A stretch of 64,000 bases of DNA from contig NZ_BAAAFH010000003.1 in the NCBI RefSeq assembly GCF_039523435.1, forward strand, positions 1,116,001-1,180,000. The letters run 5' to 3'. Within the stretch, counting starts at the first letter, position 1; every line of letters begins with the position of its first letter. The notes beneath the pieces were generated by a model. The model ran no database searches. It saw nothing but the letters and a program-made list of their open reading frames with translations, and was not told the origin of the DNA. The position numbers were made by a program, and so were the translations under genes. Below are positions 43,530 through 52,779 of this stretch, piece by piece. The DNA comes from Wandonia haliotis. GTDB taxonomy: Bacteria > Bacteroidota > Bacteroidia > Flavobacteriales_D > Crocinitomicaceae.

Positions 43530-44582
43530 ATGGCGACGAAGACAAGTTCGAAAACTGCGGCAAATAAGCGGAAATCAGCAGCTTCAAAAACAACAAAGTT
43601 TCCTAAAGAAACATATGTTAAGTGGTACAAGGATATGTTGTTGATGCGTAAGTTTGAAGAAAAAGCAGGACAACTTTATATACAGCAGAAATTTGGAGGC
43701 TTCTGTCACCTTTATATAGGTCAGGAAGCAGTTGTGGCAGGTACTGTTAGTGCTTCACGTCCGGATGATAAACACATGACAGCTTACCGTGATCATGCTC
43801 ACCCGATCGGTTTGGGTACAGATCCCCGTGTTCTTATGGCAGAATTGTACGGAAAAAGTACAGGTTGTTCCAAAGGAAAGGGAGGATCCATGCACTTCTT
43901 TGATAAAAGTAAAAATTTTATGGGAGGACATGGTATTGTTGGTGCTCAGATTGCAATGGGAGCGGGTGTTGCTTTTGCAGAAAAATACAATAATACAGAT
44001 AACGTTGCATTTGTTTCAATGGGTGACGGAGCTGTTCGGCAGGGAGCTTTGCATGAGACGTTCAATATGGCAATGAACTGGAAATTACCGGTTATTTTTA
44101 TCATTGAGAACAATAACTATGCAATGGGAACTTCCGTTGAAAGAACAACTAACGTAACCGATTTATCGAAAATAGGACTTTCATACGAAATGCCTTCGTT
44201 TGCGGTAAATGGAATGTCACCGGAAGCAGTTCATGAAGCAATTGCTGAAGCAACAGATCGTGCACGTCGTGGAGACGGACCAACGTTATTGGATATTCGT
44301 ACCTATCGTTATAAAGGACACTCGATGTCGGATCCTCAGAAATACAGAACAAAAGAAGAAGTTGCCGAATGGCAGGAGCAGGATCCAATCGAGCATTGTT
44401 TGAATGTGATCAAGGAGAACAACTTCCTTTCCGAGAGTGAAATCAAAGAGATTCAGGATTGGGTGAAAAATGAAGTAGAAGAATCTGTGAAGTTTGCTGA
44501 GGAATCACCTTTCCCCGAAGCAGAAGAATTGTATAAGGATGTCTATCAGCAGGAAGACTATCCGTTTATTCGTGAGTATTAA
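43530..44582 (+). CDS. pdhA: Pyruvate dehydrogenase E1 component, alpha subunit
   Basis: A 350-residue ThDP-dependent subunit that decarboxylates pyruvate and acetylates the E2 lipoyl group. The thiamine-diphosphate motif runs from GDGAVRQGALHE to ENNNYAMGTS. The phosphorylation-loop region reads YRYKGHSMSDPQKYR. A 25-residue lysine/serine/alanine-rich N-terminal extension precedes the conserved part. The E1 beta subunit is not adjacent and must be encoded elsewhere. The E2 gene follows after 23 bases. Confidence 0.97.
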   Translation: MATKTSSKTAANKRKSAASKTTKFPKETYVKWYKDMLLMRKFEEKAGQLYIQQKFGGFCHLYIGQEAVVAGTVSASRPDDKHMTAYRDHAHPIGLGTDPRVLMAELYGKSTGCSKGKGGSMHFFDKSKNFMGGHGIVGAQIAMGAGVAFAEKYNNTDNVAFVSMGDGAVRQGALHETFNMAMNWKLPVIFIIENNNYAMGTSVERTTNVTDLSKIGLSYEMPSFAVNGMSPEAVHEAIAEATDRARRGDGPTLLDIRTYRYKGHSMSDPQKYRTKEEVAEWQEQDPIEHCLNVIKENNFLSESEIKEIQDWVKNEVEESVKFAEESPFPEAEELYKDVYQQEDYPFIREY

Positions 44583-44605
44583 TAGCATTTCATAAGAATA
44601 AAAAT

Positions 44606-45862
44606 ATGGCTGAAATAGTACGTATGCCCAAGTTGAGCGACACAATGACAGAAGGAGTTGTCGCTGAATGGCATAAAAAAGTTGGAGATAAAGTTTCATC
44701 AGGAGATTTGTTGGCAGATATCGAGACGGATAAGGCAACAATGGAATTCGAATCATTTTATGATGGTGTGCTTTTGCATATCGGAGTAGAGAAAGGTAGT
44801 GGAGCCCCTGTAAATTCTATTTTAGCCATTATTGGTGAAGAAGGGGAAGATATACAGCCTTTACTTGATGCTGATCAATCAGCCCCGGCTGCTGAAGAGA
44901 CTAAAGAGGAGCCGAAAAGTACTGCTCCGGTTCCTTCTCCGGAACCTGTAGCTGAGAAAAAAGTTGCGGAACCGGTTCGTCAGGCAGCTCCTGCTCCTGA
45001 GACTGTTTCAGGAGATGGAAGATTATTTGTTTCTCCGTTGGCAAGAAAAATGGCAGAAGAGAAAGGGTTTAACCTTGCTCAGATTCCGGGATCCGGAGAA
45101 AACGGCCGGATTGTGAAGCGTGATGTAGAGAATTTTGTTCCTTCAGCTACTGCTTCTTATGTGGCAGCACCTGTTGGACAAGAGTCGTATACAGATGAGA
45201 ATGTTTCTCAAATGCGTAAGACTATTGCGCGTCGTTTGTCCGAAAGTAAATTTACAGCTCCGCATTTTTACCTTACGCTGGATATCGATATGGATAATGC
45301 GATTGCAGCCCGTAAGCAAATTAACGCTTCCGGTGAAGTGAAAGTATCGTTCAACGATATGGTCATTAAAGCGGTGTCTATGGCATTGCGTAAGCATCCT
45401 GCGATAAACAGTGCCTGGATGGGTGATTTTATTCGTCGTAATGATCACGTACACATTGGTGTGGCAGTTGCTGTGGATGAGGGACTATTGGTTCCTGTGG
45501 TACGATTTGCAGACACAAAAGGATTGGCTCAGATCGGTGCGGAAGTGAAAGAATATGCTAAAAAAGCAAAAGATAAGAAGTTACAACCATCCGACTGGGA
45601 AGGAAATACCTTTACAATTTCTAATCTGGGAATGTTCGGAATAGAACAATTTACAGCGATTGTTAATCCTCCTGACAGTTGTATTATGGCTGTTGGTGGT
45701 ATTAAAGAAGTGCCTGTTGTGAAAAACGGACAAGTTGTTCCCGGTAATGTAATGAAAATAACGCTTTCGTGTGATCACCGTGTAGTAGACGGAGCAACGG
45801 GAGCTGCATTCCTGCAAACCTTTAAAGATTATATGGAGAATCCGGTGAAGATGCTGGTATAA
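44606..45862 (+). CDS. pdhC: Pyruvate dehydrogenase E2, dihydrolipoyllysine acetyltransferase
   Basis: A 418-residue E2. The single lipoyl domain (about 1-80) has the modification lysine in ETDKATMEF. An alanine/proline/glutamate-rich linker (about 95-130) leads to the E3/E1-binding domain (FVSPLARKMAEEKGF) and the catalytic acetyltransferase domain, with DHRVVDGATGA near the C-terminus supplying the active-site histidine and aspartate. It depends on LipA (3576) for lipoylation. A terminator follows at 45886. Confidence 0.96.
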   Translation: MAEIVRMPKLSDTMTEGVVAEWHKKVGDKVSSGDLLADIETDKATMEFESFYDGVLLHIGVEKGSGAPVNSILAIIGEEGEDIQPLLDADQSAPAAEETKEEPKSTAPVPSPEPVAEKKVAEPVRQAAPAPETVSGDGRLFVSPLARKMAEEKGFNLAQIPGSGENGRIVKRDVENFVPSATASYVAAPVGQESYTDENVSQMRKTIARRLSESKFTAPHFYLTLDIDMDNAIAARKQINASGEVKVSFNDMVIKAVSMALRKHPAINSAWMGDFIRRNDHVHIGVAVAVDEGLLVPVVRFADTKGLAQIGAEVKEYAKKAKDKKLQPSDWEGNTFTISNLGMFGIEQFTAIVNPPDSCIMAVGGIKEVPVVKNGQVVPGNVMKITLSCDHRVVDGATGAAFLQTFKDYMENPVKMLV

Positions 45863-45885
45863 CTCTGAAAAGTATAGTACAATAG

Positions 45886-45914
45886 AAAAGCTGTCTCTTG
45901 AGACAGCTTTTTTT
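45886..45914 (+). terminator. Terminator of pdhA-pdhC
   Basis: AAAAGCTGTCTC and GAGACAGCTTTT pair with only TT as loop centre, followed by more T. It sits 24 bases after the stop codon. Confidence 0.93.
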
Positions 45915-45926
45915 ATTGCAATGTTA

Positions 45927-45954
45927 TAAAAAAAGCAGGGTGGTATCCCTGCTT
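45927..45954 (-). terminator. Terminator of the minus-strand cytochrome-like operon
   Basis: AAGCAGGG and CCCTGCTT form an eight-pair stem with a six-base loop; read on the minus strand it ends in a T-run (the A-run at 45927-45934). It lies 22 bases beyond the stop of the 45977 gene, back-to-back with the pdhC terminator. Confidence 0.9.
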
Positions 45955-45976
45955 CAATAATTGTTTTTGATTGGAA

Positions 45977-46876
45977 TTAATTGTTTACAAAAAGCTTCTT
46001 GCTAAATACTTTATTTCCTATGAAAATCTGTACAATCAGGATTTCATCATTGTTTGATCGTAGTGAGAATGATCTCTGATTTTCTCCGGGATAAGTAGAT
46101 CCTAATTTTTCAGCATACATCTCCTGACCGTTTACTGAGTGAACTGAAGCGTATACCTCTTCTTGTTCTTCTGCGGTAAATTGAATTTCTATTTGTGCTT
46201 TTGCAGCATTATAGTTAATGGCTAAAGAAGATGCGATTTTTTCATATTCAGGAATGAATGCACTTGATCCGGGGCTGTTGAATGTAAATTGTGATAAATA
46301 GATAGCATCTCCGCTGTTTTGCCCATTTGCATTGGTCTTGTTGGTGGCCACATAAAACGTAACAGGGCCTTCATCTGTAGCTGGAGCTGTCCACTCAAAA
46401 GACCACTCATTAACACCAGTTCCGGCAGACTTGTGCGAAAGATATTGACGCCCTGAAAAACTACTCAGGGTTTTGGTCTTCGTATCATCTGTAACAATAA
46501 TGTCTCCGGCTTTTGTATTATCAGAATTTTTAAGAGCCGTAAGTTGGAAACCATTCTTTGAACTTCCTTCGTTAAAAGTTAATGTTACTGAATAGGTATT
46601 TCCTGGGGTATAAACAGCATCGGTTCCCCAGTCCAGATTATTTGCCGTTCCACCATCCATAATCGGATTAGAAACTCCTGCGTGACAAGCTGCGCAATTA
46701 CTCTCTCCCGGAGCTCCGGTATTGCCAGCACTTGCTCCTGCAGCATTTAGTTTGTGATAGCCAGTACTGTTAAAATTGGAGACTTGTTCGAGCGACCATT
46801 CATTTGCGACAATCATGACAGATCCACCCAGAAACAGGCTGAATAAAATCAAGGGTATTCTTCTTTTCATATACAT
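45977..46876 (-). CDS. Reelin/choice-of-anchor-V-like protein with haem motif
   Basis: A 299-residue exported protein. A signal peptide (MKRRIPLILFSLFLGGSVM) is followed by a single CXXCH motif, SNCAACHAG with C61, C64 and H65, typical of c-type haem attachment. The middle (about 75-205) resembles reelin or DOMON-like domains, with VYTPGNTYSVTLTF and GPVTFYVATNKTNANG, as in the choice-of-anchor-V group. The C-terminal 80 residues look like a T9SS type A sorting domain (VHSVNGQEMYAEKL, ending KKLFVNN). The start may be ATG at 46876 or 46870. It ends a three-gene minus-strand operon with a second haem-motif protein and a barrel protein. Confidence 0.78.
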   Translation of the reverse strand: MYMKRRIPLILFSLFLGGSVMIVANEWSLEQVSNFNSTGYHKLNAAGASAGNTGAPGESNCAACHAGVSNPIMDGGTANNLDWGTDAVYTPGNTYSVTLTFNEGSSKNGFQLTALKNSDNTKAGDIIVTDDTKTKTLSSFSGRQYLSHKSAGTGVNEWSFEWTAPATDEGPVTFYVATNKTNANGQNSGDAIYLSQFTFNSPGSSAFIPEYEKIASSLAINYNAAKAQIEIQFTAEEQEEVYASVHSVNGQEMYAEKLGSTYPGENQRSFSLRSNNDEILIVQIFIGNKVFSKKLFVNN

Positions 46877-46895
46877 TGGTTTGTGGTTATTGTTT

Positions 46896-47267
46896 TTAAT
46901 TATTCGGGCTTCCCTGTGCTATCCAGCATCGAAATAGATCGATTTGCTGAGTGCTTAACATAGGAGCGCCTTGTGGCATTGGAGTTACTCCATCTGCATG
47001 GCTGATAGTCTTGAGAATAATATCTTTATTTCCCTCGATACTTGCGTATCCGTTGAAGATGTATCCTCCTGCTCCGCTGTTATTATGACATCCGGTAGCT
47101 GTACAGTTTTGCATAATCAGAGGTTCTATATCTGTACTATAGAACACTGTATCTGTGCAATCCGAAGGAGGTAAAATAGGTTCGGGAGTTTTATCTTTTG
47201 AACAGGAGGAGGTGGCTACAAGTAACACCGTCAAAAGGATTCCGGTTATTTTATATGTCTTTTTCAT
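46896..47267 (-). CDS. Cytochrome c-like lipoprotein with CX4CH motif
   Basis: A 123-residue lipoprotein: leader KKTYKITGILLTVLLVATSS with lipidated C22. The mature part contains NCTATGCHN, in which C55 and C60 are four residues apart before H61 (CX4CH instead of CXXCH), and a region with MPQGAPMLS where M97 or M103 could be the distal ligand. This matches small one-haem domains of Bacteroidota and Planctomycetes, though haem attachment through CX4CH is not certain. It lies between the DUF5777 barrel gene (30-base gap) and the reelin-like gene (19-base gap). Confidence 0.72.
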   Translation of the reverse strand: MKKTYKITGILLTVLLVATSSCSKDKTPEPILPPSDCTDTVFYSTDIEPLIMQNCTATGCHNNSGAGGYIFNGYASIEGNKDIILKTISHADGVTPMPQGAPMLSTQQIDLFRCWIAQGSPNN

Positions 47268-47297
47268 TTGTTGTTTGTGTTTTCGTTTATAAATCGG

Positions 47298-48200
47298 TTA
47301 GAATTGAAACGAACGTGTGATAGCAAAACCTAATCTGAATTCACCTTTTAACCAATCTGCAGTTGTGTAAGGGATGAATTGTTGTTCGGTAAAACCTCTC
47401 GCATTAGCCAGGTAAATACTGAATACGTGACCAAAAGTGTTCCATTCAAAAGCAACAGCAAGACTATTCTTATAAATATCACGTAAGTTTTTTTGATGAA
47501 AATTATGGTAGTATTCAACCACTATACCGAATTTCTTGGCAAACTTAATATTAGCAGCTCCTCCCAGTGAGAAAATTCCGTTTTGATCATCAAAAGCAAC
47601 ATAATTACGATGGGTATAAGTTGGCATTAAAGCAATCGAAAGCCAGTTGCCGAACTTTCGGGAGGCAATTAGCTGAGCTGCATACGCCATTCTATGTGCA
47701 AAATTAGGGTAGTGTGTTATAGATGTTACGTCTGGAGAGGCTTTTCCGTAGGTGATCGTTGCGCTTCCCACGGCAGCAAGAGACAACGGAATCTTATTAT
47801 CAGTTGTTTGTCCGAGTATACGTCCTTTAACAAAGCCATCAACTAATCCCCGGTAAGGACCCGAGCCTTTATCTCTACCCAAACCCACCATTAAATAATC
47901 AGTGATTCCGTACTCAAAAGCAATTCGTATATCAGCTGAGTTGTCAAGTCCGAAAAACTGATGGACGCCTCCATTGGCTCCAAACATATCACCGAACTTG
48001 TGCTCTACACGAAATTCCATCTCATTTTTTTCGAGAGTTTCCGTCGAATGACCGTTGATGATCCGAGTGGAATAAAATGTTTCTTTAACCCGTTCCGATT
48101 GTACCGGGGTGTCCTCATTAGCCGTTTCTTCGGTGTCCTGTCCGAAAAGAGAAAAAGAGAAAAAACACAGAGCAGTCAGTGGAACATAAATATGTTTCAT
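47298..48200 (-). CDS. DUF5777 family beta-barrel protein
   Basis: A 300-residue outer-membrane protein with signal peptide (LTALCFFSFSLFGQ). The family segment INGHSTETLEKNEMEFRVEH, followed by FGLDNSADIRIAFEYGITD and VGLGRDKGSGPYRGLVDGFV, is typical of DUF5777. Many alternating strands follow, ending in aromatic FQF as expected for the final barrel strand. It is the first gene of a likely operon with two putative haem-binding proteins, so it may be part of a surface electron-transfer or haem-related unit. Confidence 0.82.
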   Translation of the reverse strand: MKHIYVPLTALCFFSFSLFGQDTEETANEDTPVQSERVKETFYSTRIINGHSTETLEKNEMEFRVEHKFGDMFGANGGVHQFFGLDNSADIRIAFEYGITDYLMVGLGRDKGSGPYRGLVDGFVKGRILGQTTDNKIPLSLAAVGSATITYGKASPDVTSITHYPNFAHRMAYAAQLIASRKFGNWLSIALMPTYTHRNYVAFDDQNGIFSLGGAANIKFAKKFGIVVEYYHNFHQKNLRDIYKNSLAVAFEWNTFGHVFSIYLANARGFTEQQFIPYTTADWLKGEFRLGFAITRSFQF

Positions 48201-48275
48201 AGTGTAATGATTTGTTTTGTTTATAAACGTAAATTCTATAGAATTGGTTTTCTTTTCGATGAAAAAAAGAACAGT

Positions 48276-50180
48276 TTACAGTGTTTCTTTCAGCCAGTTA
48301 AAAAACTCTCGCTGCCAGATTAAAGCGTTCTGAGGTTGTAATACCCAATGGTTTTCATCCGGAAGATAAAGGAATTTACTTTTTATTCCCTGTAACTGAG
48401 CTGCCTGAAAAGCTTCCTGACCTTGCCCGATTGGTACACGGTAGTCTTTACCTCCCTGAATGATCAGAATAGGAGTATTCCACTTCCCTACCAAATTCTT
48501 TGGGTTGAATTTCTGATACGTTTTTTGAGCAATAGGATTATCTTTTTCCCAGTAAGCACCTCCCATATCCCAGTTAGTGAAGAAAACCTCTTCGGTTGTC
48601 CCGTACATACTTTCCAGATTGAAAACACCACAGTGTGAAATGAATGTCTTGAAACGATTTTCATGGATTCCGGCAAGATAAAAAACGGAATATCCTCCAT
48701 AGCTTGCCCCGATAGCTCCCAGACGATCTTTGTCTACAAACGATTTTTTGGACATTTCATCAATAGCAGTCAGATAATCATCCATAACCTGTCCTCCCCA
48801 GTCCTGGCTGATCTGCTCGTTCCATTTTACTCCGTGTCCGGGCATTCCCCGACGGTTAGGGGCTACTATAATGTACCCCTGAGCTGCCATTACCTGAAAA
48901 TTCCAACGGAATGAATAGAATTGAGAAAGAGCAGACTGAGGACCTCCCTGACAATACAGAAGAGTCGGATATTTTTTTGAAGGGTCAAAGTTGGGAGGAT
49001 AAATTACCCAGGTCAACATCTTTTGTCCATCAGTTGTTGTAAAGTACTCTCTTTTAACAGTGCTTAATGTAATTTCATTGTACTTTTTGTCGTTTACTGT
49101 AGTGAGTTGTAACCACTTGTTCTTTTTTGAGTTGAAACTGAAAATCTCGGAAGCGTGATTCATGTCTGTACGGGTAACATAAAACTGATCTCCGTCAATA
49201 GCAATAATACTTGTGACATCGAAATCACCATCTGATAATTGTTTTACTTCAGCTGCCCGGTTTGAGTTGTATGGGATAGTTACTTCAAAAAGTTGACGGG
49301 TTCCATTGACGGCAGCGATGAAATAAATAGTGTTACCATCCTCGCTCCACGTAAATGTATCTACAGTTCCGTCCCAAAAGGCCGTTACATTCATAATCAG
49401 TTTACCTCTTTTGACAATGATATCATTCTTGTCTGCTTCATATCCGTCCCGTTGCATCTGTAACCAGGCAAGTGCGCCGTTTGTTGCAAAAGCGGGATGT
49501 GTATCATATCCCGTGTTGTTTTCTGTAAGATTTTCTGTTTTTCCTGATTCCAGGTGATACATAAAAAGATCGGTATTGGTGCTGGTAGCATATGCTGTTC
49601 CACTGCTTTTTTTAGCTACGTACACAATCGCACTTCCTCCGGGAGCCCAGCAATAGTCCTCAGATCCCCCAAAGGGCTGTTGAGGCGAATGAAAAGGTTC
49701 ACCTTTCATAATATCCATTCCAATTTCATCACTATTTCGCTTTTTGTAGAACACATGATTGTAAGTGCCATCATTCCATGTATCCCAGTGTCGGTAATCA
49801 AGAGCATCATATATTAAAGCCGAGCTTTTAGGAAGATCAGGATACACTTCAGATGCCTTCGTTTTTTGTACAGGTACTGCTTTGTGATACAGTTCGAATT
49901 TACCATCCGGAGATACAAAAGGATCATCAAGTAGTTCTGAGTAGTCTTTTATTTCCGTAGCTTTTCCTCCTGTAACAGGCACAATATGGTAGGAGCCGGA
50001 AAATGAATTTTGTTCGACAGAAGGCACTGAAACCCTGTAAACAATATTCTTTTTGTCTGTAGTAAGTCCCACCGGGCTCACTCTGCCAAGTTGCCACAGC
50101 AATTCGGGGGTCATGACCTGTTGTCCTGACAATTGTAGTGTAGTTAGAAGAAGAACAAGTGTGTAGACTACTTTTTTCAT
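48276..50180 (-). CDS. S9 family (prolyl oligopeptidase-like) peptidase
   Basis: A 634-residue secreted or periplasmic serine peptidase with an 18-residue signal peptide (VVYTLVLLLTTLQLSG). The N-terminal 350 residues form a beta-propeller-like domain with WD40-like strands (FVSPDGKFELY, YDTHPAFATNGALAW). The C-terminal alpha/beta-hydrolase has the nucleophile in GASYGGYS, the acid in QGGKDYRVP, and the histidine in DENHWV. Such enzymes cleave di- or tripeptides from short peptides. It is separated from the DUF5777 gene by 75 bases and may have its own promoter. Confidence 0.93.
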   Translation of the reverse strand: MKKVVYTLVLLLTTLQLSGQQVMTPELLWQLGRVSPVGLTTDKKNIVYRVSVPSVEQNSFSGSYHIVPVTGGKATEIKDYSELLDDPFVSPDGKFELYHKAVPVQKTKASEVYPDLPKSSALIYDALDYRHWDTWNDGTYNHVFYKKRNSDEIGMDIMKGEPFHSPQQPFGGSEDYCWAPGGSAIVYVAKKSSGTAYATSTNTDLFMYHLESGKTENLTENNTGYDTHPAFATNGALAWLQMQRDGYEADKNDIIVKRGKLIMNVTAFWDGTVDTFTWSEDGNTIYFIAAVNGTRQLFEVTIPYNSNRAAEVKQLSDGDFDVTSIIAIDGDQFYVTRTDMNHASEIFSFNSKKNKWLQLTTVNDKKYNEITLSTVKREYFTTTDGQKMLTWVIYPPNFDPSKKYPTLLYCQGGPQSALSQFYSFRWNFQVMAAQGYIIVAPNRRGMPGHGVKWNEQISQDWGGQVMDDYLTAIDEMSKKSFVDKDRLGAIGASYGGYSVFYLAGIHENRFKTFISHCGVFNLESMYGTTEEVFFTNWDMGGAYWEKDNPIAQKTYQKFNPKNLVGKWNTPILIIQGGKDYRVPIGQGQEAFQAAQLQGIKSKFLYLPDENHWVLQPQNALIWQREFFNWLKETL

Positions 50181-50395
50181 GATGTGCTTTTCTCGTTTTT
50201 AATTAAAAGACTAAAGTATAAAAAACGTAGCAGATTACTATACAGAGGGTTTTAAATAGCATCATTGAAGGTAATAACTGATATATGACAGGAAGTTGAG
50301 AAAATGTTTCTGATATTTCTCATGTATGTAACTGATATTCTTCAGAGCTCACTTGTCGGAAAGGAAGCATCTTTGTCTCAGGAAAAGAAAAGAAC

Positions 50396-50815
50396 ATGAA
50401 AAAGAGAGAGCCTGTTTCCAATATAATGACCGAAGCTGTCATAACAGTTGATAAAACGACGCATGACCTAAGAGATATACGTGAGATCTTTCGTCAGAAG
50501 AAAATACGGCATATCCCGGTAACAGAAGGAGATGAGTTGGCAGGGATAATTAGTTCCACCGATTTGAACCGTCTCTCTTTTGGAACGATTTTTGAGAATC
50601 AGGAAAATGCAGATGAAGCAGTTTTGGATATGTTGAGTATTGATCAGGTGATGACAAGTAAATTAAAAGTAGTTTCACCTGATACACTAATCAAAGAAGT
50701 AGCAGAGATTTTTGCCAATGAACCTTTTCATTCGCTGCCTGTTGTTGAAGCAGGAACTATAAAAGGAATTGTAACCAGTACTGATGTAATAAAGTATTTA
50801 CTGGATCAATATTAA
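50396..50815 (+). CDS. CBS domain protein
   Basis: A 139-residue protein made of two CBS motifs (a Bateman pair): SNIMTEAVITVDKTTHDLRD with HIPVTEGDELAGIISSTDL, then MTSKLKVVSPDTLIKEVAE with SLPVVEAGTIKGIVTSTDVI. Bateman domains bind adenosine nucleotides and regulate partner proteins. No catalytic domain is attached; partners are unknown. It has a strong terminator after it. Confidence 0.9.
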   Translation: MKKREPVSNIMTEAVITVDKTTHDLRDIREIFRQKKIRHIPVTEGDELAGIISSTDLNRLSFGTIFENQENADEAVLDMLSIDQVMTSKLKVVSPDTLIKEVAEIFANEPFHSLPVVEAGTIKGIVTSTDVIKYLLDQY

Positions 50816-50832
50816 CCACCATTCACTAATAA

Positions 50833-50853
50833 ACAACACACACACCCACACCC
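50833..50853 (+). repeat. Short CA-rich tract
   Basis: A run of about 21 bases built of CA and CCCA units downstream of the CBS gene and before its terminator. It is not part of any gene and seems a simple-sequence tract with no clear role. Confidence 0.6.
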
Positions 50854-50858
50854 AAATC

Positions 50859-50888
50859 AAAAAATCCATGTCGCGACATGGATTTTTT
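50859..50888 (+). terminator. Terminator after the CBS gene
   Basis: A perfect 30-base palindrome centred between 50873 and 50874 (AAAATCCATGTCG arm) followed by T. It can act on both strands. Confidence 0.9.
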
Positions 50889-50954
50889 TGTTTTATATTA
50901 ACTCATTAAGTTATGAGCGCATAATTTTGATTCCTGTGGACAATTCTTGAAAAC

Positions 50955-50989
50955 TTTCTGATTATTTTTAGCACAAATTGTTACTTTTG
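50955..50989 (+). promoter_or_regulatory. Promoter of etfBA
   Basis: TTTCTG at 50955-50960, a 21-base spacer and a perfect -7 TACTTTTG at 50982-50989. Initiation near 50994 gives a 45-base leader. Confidence 0.6.
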
Positions 50990-51038
50990 TGGTTGTAGTA
51001 TAAAGACAATTACATTTATTTTATAAACCCCGATAAGA

Positions 51039-51782
51039 ATGAAAATACTAGTTTGTATTAGTAAATCTCCGGACACTACATCGAAAATTTCCTTTACAGA
51101 TGGGAATACAAAGTTTGATGAAAACGGAGTTCAGTACATTGTAAACCCGTATGACGAATGGTATGCTTTAGTTCGTGCTCTTGAGTTGAAAGAAGCGGGA
51201 AAAGCAGAAAAAGTTACTATTGTTACAGTTGGAACAGCTACTGATGAGCCGGTTATGAGAAAAGCCTTGGCTATTGGTGCAGATGATGCAGTTCGTATTA
51301 ATGCAGAAGCCAAAGACGCATTTTATGTAGCTTCTCAGATTGCTGATTACGCAAAAGCCAATGGGTACGAATTGGTACTGACAGGAAAAGAGACCATTGA
51401 TTTTAACGGAAGTCAGGTTGGAGGAATGATCGCTGAGTTGATGGATATGCCTTTTGTTTCGTTGGCAACCAAGTTGGAGTTGGATGGAACTACTGCAGCA
51501 GTAGAAAAAGAAATTGTTGGAGGAGTAGAAGAAGTGGAAGTAAACCTTCCGTTTGTAGCAAGTTGTGCGAAAGGGATGGCAGAACAACGTATCCCGAATA
51601 TGCGTGGAATTATGGCTGCAAGAACTAAGCCATTGCAGGTTGTGGAGCCATCTGCTGCTGAAGAGTTAACCTCGTTTGTGGCATTTGAATTGCCGCCAGC
51701 CAAGTCGGCATGCAAGATGATTGATCCAGAGAACATGGATGAGTTGGTAGATTTGTTGCACAACGAAGCTAAAGTTATTTAA
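51039..51782 (+). CDS. etfB: Electron transfer flavoprotein, beta subunit
   Basis: A 247-residue ETF beta subunit, which binds AMP and works with ETF alpha to carry electrons from acyl-CoA dehydrogenases to the respiratory chain. The N-terminus KILVCISKSPDTTSKISF and the central TVGTATDEPVMRKALAIGAD are family features; the recognition loop region includes GGVEEVEVNLPFVASCAKGM. The acyl-CoA dehydrogenase at 15302 is a probable electron donor. The alpha subunit follows after 15 bases. Confidence 0.96.
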   Translation: MKILVCISKSPDTTSKISFTDGNTKFDENGVQYIVNPYDEWYALVRALELKEAGKAEKVTIVTVGTATDEPVMRKALAIGADDAVRINAEAKDAFYVASQIADYAKANGYELVLTGKETIDFNGSQVGGMIAELMDMPFVSLATKLELDGTTAAVEKEIVGGVEEVEVNLPFVASCAKGMAEQRIPNMRGIMAARTKPLQVVEPSAAEELTSFVAFELPPAKSACKMIDPENMDELVDLLHNEAKVI

Positions 51783-51797
51783 TTTAAAATATTGATT

Positions 51798-52736
51798 ATG
51801 TCAGTTATAGTATATGTAGACTCATTCAGCGGTTCCATTGCAAAAAACGGATTTGAAGCGGTTAATTATGCTTCGAAACTGGGAGATGTAATTGCTGTGA
51901 CAGCAGGAAATGCATCGGATGATGTGTTGGCAGCATTGGGTAAATATGGAGCAAAGAAAGTCCTTAAAGATACCTCAGTTACTTCTAATGACCCTCAGCA
52001 ATTGACCCGTCTTATTGCAAAAGCTGTTGAGGCAAACGGAGCAACAACAGTTGTGGTTTCTCACGATTTGAACGGAAAAGCAATTGCACCTCGTCTTTCG
52101 GCTCGTTTAAAAGCCGGGTTGGTAGCAGGAGCTATTTCTCTTCCTGATGGAGACAAAGTAAAAGTAAACGTATTTAGTGGTAAAGCTTTCGGTTTCGTAA
52201 CTGTTAAGTCGGATAAGAAAATTATTTCTCTTCTTCCGAACTCAATGAAACCAGTAGCAGAAGGTTCTGATTGCGCTGTTGAAGCATTTGATGGAGAAGC
52301 CGGAAATACTGGATACATAATTAAAGCAACGAAGAAGCCGGAAGGTGCAATTCCTCTTCCTGAAGCTGAGTTAGTAGTTTCGGGTGGTCGTGGATTAAAA
52401 GGACCTGAGAACTGGGGGATTATTGAAGATCTTGCCAATGTATTAGGTGCTGCGACTGCTTGTTCAAGACCGGTTGCTGATATCGGGTGGAGACCTCATC
52501 ATGAGCACGTTGGACAAACAGGGGTGGCAATTCGCCCGAATCTGTATATTGCAGCAGGTATTTCAGGAGCAATTCAGCACCTTGCAGGAGTGAACGGAAG
52601 TAAAGTGATTGTAGTTATAAACACAGATCCTGAAGCACCGTTCTTTAAAGCTGCGGATTATGGAATCGTTGGTGATGCATTTGAAGTTTTGCCACGTTTG
52701 ACAGAAGCTGTAAAAAAGTTTAAAGCCTCGAACTAG
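51798..52736 (+). CDS. etfA: Electron transfer flavoprotein, alpha subunit
   Basis: A 312-residue ETF alpha subunit, with the C-terminal FAD-binding domain: VSGGRGLKGPENWGIIEDLA, CSRPVADIGWR, QTGVAIRPNLYIAAGISGAI and VIVVINTDPEAPFFKAADYG. The start ATG at 51798 (MSVIVYVDSFSG) is preferred over an in-frame TTG at 51792. It forms a heterodimer with EtfB. A hairpin without a T-run follows at 52780. Confidence 0.96.
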   Translation: MSVIVYVDSFSGSIAKNGFEAVNYASKLGDVIAVTAGNASDDVLAALGKYGAKKVLKDTSVTSNDPQQLTRLIAKAVEANGATTVVVSHDLNGKAIAPRLSARLKAGLVAGAISLPDGDKVKVNVFSGKAFGFVTVKSDKKIISLLPNSMKPVAEGSDCAVEAFDGEAGNTGYIIKATKKPEGAIPLPEAELVVSGGRGLKGPENWGIIEDLANVLGAATACSRPVADIGWRPHHEHVGQTGVAIRPNLYIAAGISGAIQHLAGVNGSKVIVVINTDPEAPFFKAADYGIVGDAFEVLPRLTEAVKKFKASN

Positions 52737-52779
52737 GGTTTTACTCAAATATATTCTTATTTTTATCGCAGAAATGACA

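Noticed and set aside
48423..49817. Plus-strand open frames inside the S9 peptidase region
   Set aside because: They are short, lack starts with promoters and are opposite a strongly coding gene.
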